Positions 13,738-17,604 of a stretch of DNA of 17,604 nucleotides are shown here, piece after piece. Both the position numbers and the translations under genes were made by a program. The first letter of the stretch is position 1. Each line of letters begins with the position of its first letter. Below the pieces are notes generated by a model. It saw nothing but the letters and a program-made list of their open reading frames with translations, made no database searches and was not told the DNA's origin. This DNA comes from Myxococcales bacterium (GTDB lineage Bacteria > Myxococcota_A > Polyangia > Polyangiales > Polyangiaceae): positions 1 to 17,604 of the forward strand of contig JAAFHJ010000042.1 in assembly GCA_013298325.1 (NCBI GenBank), given 5' to 3'.

Positions 13738-13965
13738 TCAGAGCGTCGCCGCTCTCGCGACGAACTCTACCTCTTCGTCGTTTTCAAACGATTCCTGCGC
13801 ACACATTCCGCACGCGGAGGTTTCGAACAATGCCCCGCCCTTGGGAAGGCCCCAGGAGGAGCGTTCGGGGTGATCGGAAGGGAAGACGCGGAGGACACGC
13901 GCATGGCGTCCGCTCACGCGAAGAAGATCCCCTTCGAGTACCTCGTTGCCGTCGCGGTATTTCAT
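13738..13965 (-). CDS. Small hypothetical protein of the MKY-DG-EV-GD type
   Basis: A 75-residue protein that opens MKYRDGNEVLEGDLLRVSG, followed by HARVLRVFPSD, SSWGLPKGGALFETSACG and NDEEVEFVARAATL. From memory it resembles a family of small proteins built as a short beta-barrel with the pattern 'MKY.DG..V..GD.V...G..G.VV...' ending in an acidic 'EDLEFI' stretch, found in many proteobacteria and often as stray genes near polymorphic-toxin loci. That resemblance is judged by eye and gives no function. No signal peptide. The ATG at 13963-13965 has no strong ribosome site. Its start lies only about 20 nt past a strong terminator-like hairpin, so the message either starts inside a very short window or passes through the hairpin. 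Confidence 0.72.
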   Translation of the reverse strand: MKYRDGNEVLEGDLLRVSGRHARVLRVFPSDHPERSSWGLPKGGALFETSACGMCAQESFENDEEVEFVARAATL

Positions 13966-13985
13966 GGTTCTCGACCGAACCCATG

Positions 13986-14023
13986 CATAAAAATAGGCTC
14001 GTCCGCTTCCTAGCGAACGAGCC
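13986..14023 (-). terminator. Intrinsic terminator after the HEAT-like lipoprotein gene
   Basis: On the minus strand GGCTCGTTCGCT pairs with AGCGGACGAGCC (one mismatch, AGGA loop) at 13996-14023 and is followed by TATTTTTATG. It lies 66 bp past the stop at 14090, in the right orientation. A TATAAA box on the same strand at 14036-14041 stands just upstream, so the hairpin may also lie in the leader of the 75-codon gene. Confidence 0.82.
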
Positions 14024-14089
14024 CCAGCGCTTCAATTTATACGTAAATCCAGCCATCAGCGCCCTGTGGCGAATCAGCTGAATCCTTCG

Positions 14090-15274
14090 CTATTTTGCGC
14101 CAGAAAGCGCCTTTTCGACGGTCTTCAGTACGAGCGCGTCCTCGCCCGTCTTCCCGGCGAGCTTCTTTTGAAGAACCGAAAACACGACCTTCGGAGCTCC
14201 CATTTCGACCATCGCGTCGACGGCGGCGCTGCGCCCGATCCAGTTGGCGTTGCTATCGCCGGCAAGATCGCTAAGTGCCGCGTTGACCGCCTCCGGCTTG
14301 AACCAAGGTTTGGCCGCATCGACCCACTTTTGATCAAACCCGTTCTTCACTTCGAGCTTGGCGGAACGGATCGACGAGATCTGATTCCACGGCGGACGTT
14401 CATGGGTACGCGGTTTCATGGTGAGGTGTTTTAGCGTCGCCTCGTAGGCTTCCTTGCTGGGCGGATCTGCCTTCGGAAAGCCAGCCCACGCTCCAACAAG
14501 GCCGCCGAAACAGGCCCCATAGAGTTTGTCGTCGGTGGTCTTCGCGTCGAGGTATTTCTTGATCGTCGGCACGGCACGTGAGTCACCGCTTCGCGAAAGC
14601 GAGGAGCAGAGCTTCGTTCGCACCGCCATCGACGGGTCTTTCTCGAGTTTCTCGAGAACCTTATCGAAGGTATCGGTCTCCCCCTGCGAGAAACTCGTGA
14701 CGAACCATCCAAGCGCCTCGCTGCGGACCGCTTCCGACGGATGGTCGGCGAGACGGAAAAGGAGCGCTTTCACCTCCGAATTCCCCTTGTGCCGCGAACC
14801 GACGACGCGCGCGATGTTGCGCAGCACTGCGGGGTGCGCTTCGATTTTCGCCCGATCGAGGAGTGCCTTTTGAGTCCCGTCATCGGCGCCGAAGAGCGAC
14901 CCCATCATTCGGACCGATTCGAAACGAATCGCCGGATCGGCGTCATCGAGATGCTTCTTCCCAATGCCGGCAGACATTCCGACGAGATTCTTGAGAGTCG
15001 TCTTCTTGTTGCGCGCCTTGCTGAGAGCTTTTGCGGCGTCGCAATCGAGGTCGTAGCTTTCGTCTTTCAAGGGGCATCCCTTGAGTCCGAGAACGAGGCG
15101 CTCCTCCATTTCCGCCGTCAATGGCGCGTCGTCGTTCGCAAGAAATGCGGCGACGTCGTCGACAGGCGCGATGCCGGTCGGCGACGAGGATGCGGCCGCC
15201 GGGGCATCCTCGTGCTTCTTGGTGCAGGCCGAGACCCCTGCGAGGAGAAAGAGTGCGAAGTGGTACCGGTTCAT
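14090..15274 (-). CDS. HEAT-repeat-like lipoprotein
   Basis: A 394-residue predicted lipoprotein. The start at MNRYHFALFLLAGVSAC gives a short basic start, a hydrophobic helix and a lipobox VSAC with Cys17, which is why I chose the ATG at 15272-15274 over one 18 codons upstream. The next 20 residues form a Ala/Ser/Pro linker. The rest is mostly alpha-helical with HEAT-like helical pairs: DADPAIRFESVRMMGSLFG, AHPAVLRNIARVVGSRHKG, HPSEAVRSEALGWFVTSF, DPSMAVRTKLCSSLSRSG, then SRAVPTIKKYLDAKT. Such repeats form solenoids that bind other proteins. Near the end lies IGRSAAVDAMVEMGAPKVVF, another such unit. No catalytic motif is visible. It is a single gene with its own terminator downstream. The exact partner is unknown. 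Confidence 0.88.
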   Translation of the reverse strand: MNRYHFALFLLAGVSACTKKHEDAPAAASSSPTGIAPVDDVAAFLANDDAPLTAEMEERLVLGLKGCPLKDESYDLDCDAAKALSKARNKKTTLKNLVGMSAGIGKKHLDDADPAIRFESVRMMGSLFGADDGTQKALLDRAKIEAHPAVLRNIARVVGSRHKGNSEVKALLFRLADHPSEAVRSEALGWFVTSFSQGETDTFDKVLEKLEKDPSMAVRTKLCSSLSRSGDSRAVPTIKKYLDAKTTDDKLYGACFGGLVGAWAGFPKADPPSKEAYEATLKHLTMKPRTHERPPWNQISSIRSAKLEVKNGFDQKWVDAAKPWFKPEAVNAALSDLAGDSNANWIGRSAAVDAMVEMGAPKVVFSVLQKKLAGKTGEDALVLKTVEKALSGAK

Positions 15275-15735
15275 AGCGGCAGAGCTTGCGCCTACTCCCC
15301 GCCGCCGGGCGTCCCGAAATGGTCTCAATCCGCCCTTTTCGGCCCCCTCGCCACAACGGCGAAGATTGCAGTTCTCTCCGAGGACAACGCCCGCCGCTCG
15401 AGCAATTTTAACCGCACCAAAGCCTTGAATAAATGGATATTATCTCTCTATTCAGAGGATTCTTTTCGACCACAAGTGATCTCGCACACGCCGTCCGGCT
15501 ACCGGCATGCGCATCGCACATGTCTCGTCGAAACACGCGTTTCAAGTCTTTGCGAGAGAGCAAAGAATGCTCGCAACCGGCTATCGATGGCGGGGCCAAT
15601 TCGGGAGAGCACGCGCGGAAATTCGGAGATGTTGTTGGAACAAATGGGCCCATTCGGCAGGTACGAACGCGGCCATGCCCCCTCGATCGGTGGCGACGGT
15701 CGCTGCACAAAGGACCGTTGGATTCGTCGCTCCGC
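15275..15735. other. Spacer of about 460 bp with lower GC
   Basis: No gene is supported. The stretch is poorer in GC than its neighbours around 15400-15480. On the minus strand the word AGATAATATCC (complement near 15434-15445) could be a -10 region for the lipoprotein gene starting at 15274, but it has no good -35 partner and would leave a leader of about 150 nt. A perfect 7-bp inverted repeat, TTGCGAG/CTCGCAA with a 13-nt loop, lies at 15550-15576; it has no T tract. Frames crossing this stretch have no recognisable relatives. Confidence 0.45.
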
Positions 15736-17577
15736 TCACTTCACAACGCGGACCGATACCTTTCGGTTGACCGCGGGATCGCTCAGCGATGCGTCGTTGC
15801 CCCAGCAGACGTCCATGCGGCCGCGGCCGATGCCGGGGTGACGGGTGTTCCCGTTCTCGTCGGCGCAGTAGTCGGCGACGCTCGGGTACTTCGCTTTGCT
15901 TTGGGTATTCGCGAACTTGCAGCCGGTGTCCTGCACGCAGAACGGGATGCCGGGGAACTCGTCGATGGTGAGGCGCGTTCCGCATTGCAGCGGCGTTCCG
16001 TCGGGTGCCGTCGCCCCCAAGTCGGCGGCGATGCTCACGCAACCGCCCCCGCGGCCGGCTTTGTAGTCGGCCATGCTCGTGAGCTTCACCCCCTGGCCGT
16101 CTTTTCCGAAGGGGCCGCAGGAGCCGTGAGCGCCCCCTTCAATCGCCTTCCCGCTGGTATTGCTGTAGCCGGTGATTTTCACCGACCACGGAGCGCCACC
16201 TTTGTTGGTGCCGCAGGCGAGCATGTTTTCGGAACTCCGGACCGCCTTTCCCCCCTTTGATTGGCAATAGAGCGGCTTTCCGGCGGCGTCTTTGGTGGGG
16301 CACTGAAGTGCGTACCGACGCGAGTGCAGGTAACATTCCAGGGCCTGCGTCGGCACGTCGGGATCGCAGTAATAGCCGTCGTCCTTCCCGTTGCAGAAGA
16401 ACGCATTCTTGTCGGCGGGGTCGGCGGCACACCCCTGTTTTGCCGACGGCGACCGCAGGCAGTAGGCGGCCGGGGTTCGACCCGATTTTCCAGGAACGCG
16501 TGTGTACCCGGAGCTCTGGTTATCAATCGCGGAGAGTGCGCCGGCGCCCGCGTTGTCAGTCACGAAGAATACGCAACCGGCGTGGGCATCGCCGCGCGCT
16601 GCATCTTCGACCGACGTGAGCTTCGGGTCGGCCTTCGTCTTGCCGGCCTCGTCGATGTCTTGGGAAAATGCGAAGTCGCCCGCTTGGCAATCGGCGACGG
16701 AAACCATCGTCCATCCGCGCTCTTCGAGGGCGTCGCGAAAGCCGCTTCCAGCGCGGGTTCCATCGGCGTTGATGCCGTCGGTGCTCTCACGAATCGGGAA
16801 GGTCGGGTCGACGTAGGCGCGCATCGCTTCCGAAGCAAAGACGGCGGAACGCCCCTTCGCGCTCGGTGCGTCGGCACGTGCTTTTCGCGTGACGCGCGAG
16901 TAGTCGGCGGCATTCTTGTAATTGTTAAAGATCTTTGCGCCGTCCCCACAGCTCGCGGCGAGCGCTTTCGGAATCGCCGCGATCGTGAGTTCGGCGTTCG
17001 TCGATTTCCCTTCGATGCCGCCCAAACCGGGCGCCTTGTCGACCGGGAGAATCAGCGAATACCGGAGGGGAAAGCGCATCGTGAGGCAGCTCGCTGCGCC
17101 ACCAGCCGCCTGACATTCGGCAATGATGGTGGAGTCGAAAGGCCCGTAGACCGAAGTCCCATCCGAGCACATGCCGCGGGCGCGATCGACGAAGGTTCCG
17201 TAGGGGCAATCGGAGCCGTTGTCGCCGGCGCTTCCGTAGTTTCGCGCATCCCGAGCGAGCCCATCGGGCCATTGATTGGTGCTGCAGGTCGCGCCGCCTC
17301 CAAGGGCCTTGCACGCTTCGATCATCCCGTCGGAGAACGGTCCGATCGCGTTGTTGGAGGCATCGACGCAGAAGCCGCTGTATTCGTCGAAAAGCGTGCC
17401 TGTCGGGCAGACGGCATCGACGCGATTCGCCGTCGAATACGCTTCAAAGGCACCTTCCGGAGCCGGATCGAGCGCATTGGCATCGTGGGCGGCCGTCCGC
17501 GGCTCCGCGGTGCAGGCGACCGCCGCGAGAACCACGAGAACGCTCGATGCAAAAGCGGTCGTCGGGAAGGACTTCAT
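15736..17577 (-). CDS. Large Cys-rich lipoprotein with two copies of a Cys motif
   Basis: A 613-residue predicted lipoprotein. The start at MKSFPTTAFASSVLVVLAAV gives a signal helix and an AVAC lipobox-like site with Cys22; a TTG six codons upstream is less likely. Two related Cys units follow: CPTGTLFDEYSGFC with GPFSDGMIEACKALGGGATC at about 57-104, and CPYGTFVDRARGMC with GPFDSTIIAECQAAGGAASC at about 124-170. The middle (about 175-390) has DCQAGDFAFSQD, then HAGCVFFVTDN and AIDNQSSGYTRV. This order loosely recalls NlpC/P60 or CHAP cysteine peptidases, but I cannot point to a secure catalytic Cys-His pair. The last 200 residues are again rich in Cys (CNGKDDGYYCDPDVP, GSCGPFGKDGQGVKL, GGCVSIAADLGATAP) and end in RKVSVRVVK. 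Even spacing of cysteines suggests disulfides outside the cytoplasm. Function unassigned. Confidence 0.87.
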   Translation of the reverse strand: MKSFPTTAFASSVLVVLAAVACTAEPRTAAHDANALDPAPEGAFEAYSTANRVDAVCPTGTLFDEYSGFCVDASNNAIGPFSDGMIEACKALGGGATCSTNQWPDGLARDARNYGSAGDNGSDCPYGTFVDRARGMCSDGTSVYGPFDSTIIAECQAAGGAASCLTMRFPLRYSLILPVDKAPGLGGIEGKSTNAELTIAAIPKALAASCGDGAKIFNNYKNAADYSRVTRKARADAPSAKGRSAVFASEAMRAYVDPTFPIRESTDGINADGTRAGSGFRDALEERGWTMVSVADCQAGDFAFSQDIDEAGKTKADPKLTSVEDAARGDAHAGCVFFVTDNAGAGALSAIDNQSSGYTRVPGKSGRTPAAYCLRSPSAKQGCAADPADKNAFFCNGKDDGYYCDPDVPTQALECYLHSRRYALQCPTKDAAGKPLYCQSKGGKAVRSSENMLACGTNKGGAPWSVKITGYSNTSGKAIEGGAHGSCGPFGKDGQGVKLTSMADYKAGRGGGCVSIAADLGATAPDGTPLQCGTRLTIDEFPGIPFCVQDTGCKFANTQSKAKYPSVADYCADENGNTRHPGIGRGRMDVCWGNDASLSDPAVNRKVSVRVVK

Positions 17578-17604
17578 GGTCCACGACTTCAGCAACCAGC
17601 AGGC

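Noticed and set aside
12255..14089. Insertion sequence or integrated element responsible for the lower-GC region.
   Set aside because: No transposase or integrase remnant, no tRNA-type attachment site and no terminal inverted repeats with target duplication were found.
15433..16260. A 275-codon plus-strand frame starting in the lower-GC spacer.
   Set aside because: Most of it is antisense to the Cys-rich lipoprotein gene, and the part inside the spacer has no recognisable motif.

Overview
The window looks like chromosomal DNA of a myxobacterium (Myxococcota), probably of the Polyangia type. This is inferred from the very GC-rich coding sequence and from several protein habits: lipoproteins with long Asp/Gly/Ala-rich linkers, a protein ending in an AgmX/PglI-type tail behind Ser-Ser-Gly-rich spacers, an OmpA protein with calcium-type (TSP3) repeats, and a formylglycine-generating-enzyme-fold lipoprotein. 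No species can be named from sequence alone.

Left part (1-3521, all minus strand): the conserved cluster rpmH - rnpA - yidD - yidC - jag, read right to left. It makes ribosomal protein L34, the protein subunit of RNase P, the small membrane-insertion factor YidD, the membrane insertase YidC and the RNA-binding protein Jag (cut by the left edge). rpmH is only 49 codons. yidD and yidC overlap by 11 bp. A spacer of about 280 bp with several hairpins separates rpmH from a divergent gene for an OmpA-family outer-membrane protein (3802-5550), which ends in a clear terminator.

Middle part (5600-11500): envelope and cell-surface genes. They are a secreted CAP-domain protein (minus), a divergent cytoplasmic protein with a faint SMI1/KNR4-like C-terminus (plus), a GltJ/AgmX-like protein joining a zinc ribbon, a GYF domain, one membrane span and an AgmX-type tail (minus), and a divergent FGE-fold lipoprotein (plus). 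Between the last two lies a 353-bp divergent spacer with a good sigma70-like promoter for the GltJ-like gene.

Right part (11500-17600): accessory-looking DNA of visibly lower GC. It holds a tandem pair of paralogous genes of unknown function sharing a perfect 95-bp tract, then a non-coding region with two oppositely oriented arrays of a 20/21-bp repeat whose core is a small dyad (GCTT-N3-AAGC). Next come a 75-codon gene, a strong intrinsic terminator, a HEAT-repeat-like lipoprotein, a 460-bp spacer and a large Cys-rich lipoprotein with two copies of a Cys motif.

No tRNA, rRNA, CRISPR array, transposase or integrase was seen. The most unusual items are the phased dyad-repeat arrays beside the duplicated gene pair, the GltJ-like protein, and the alternative hairpins in the rpmH leader.
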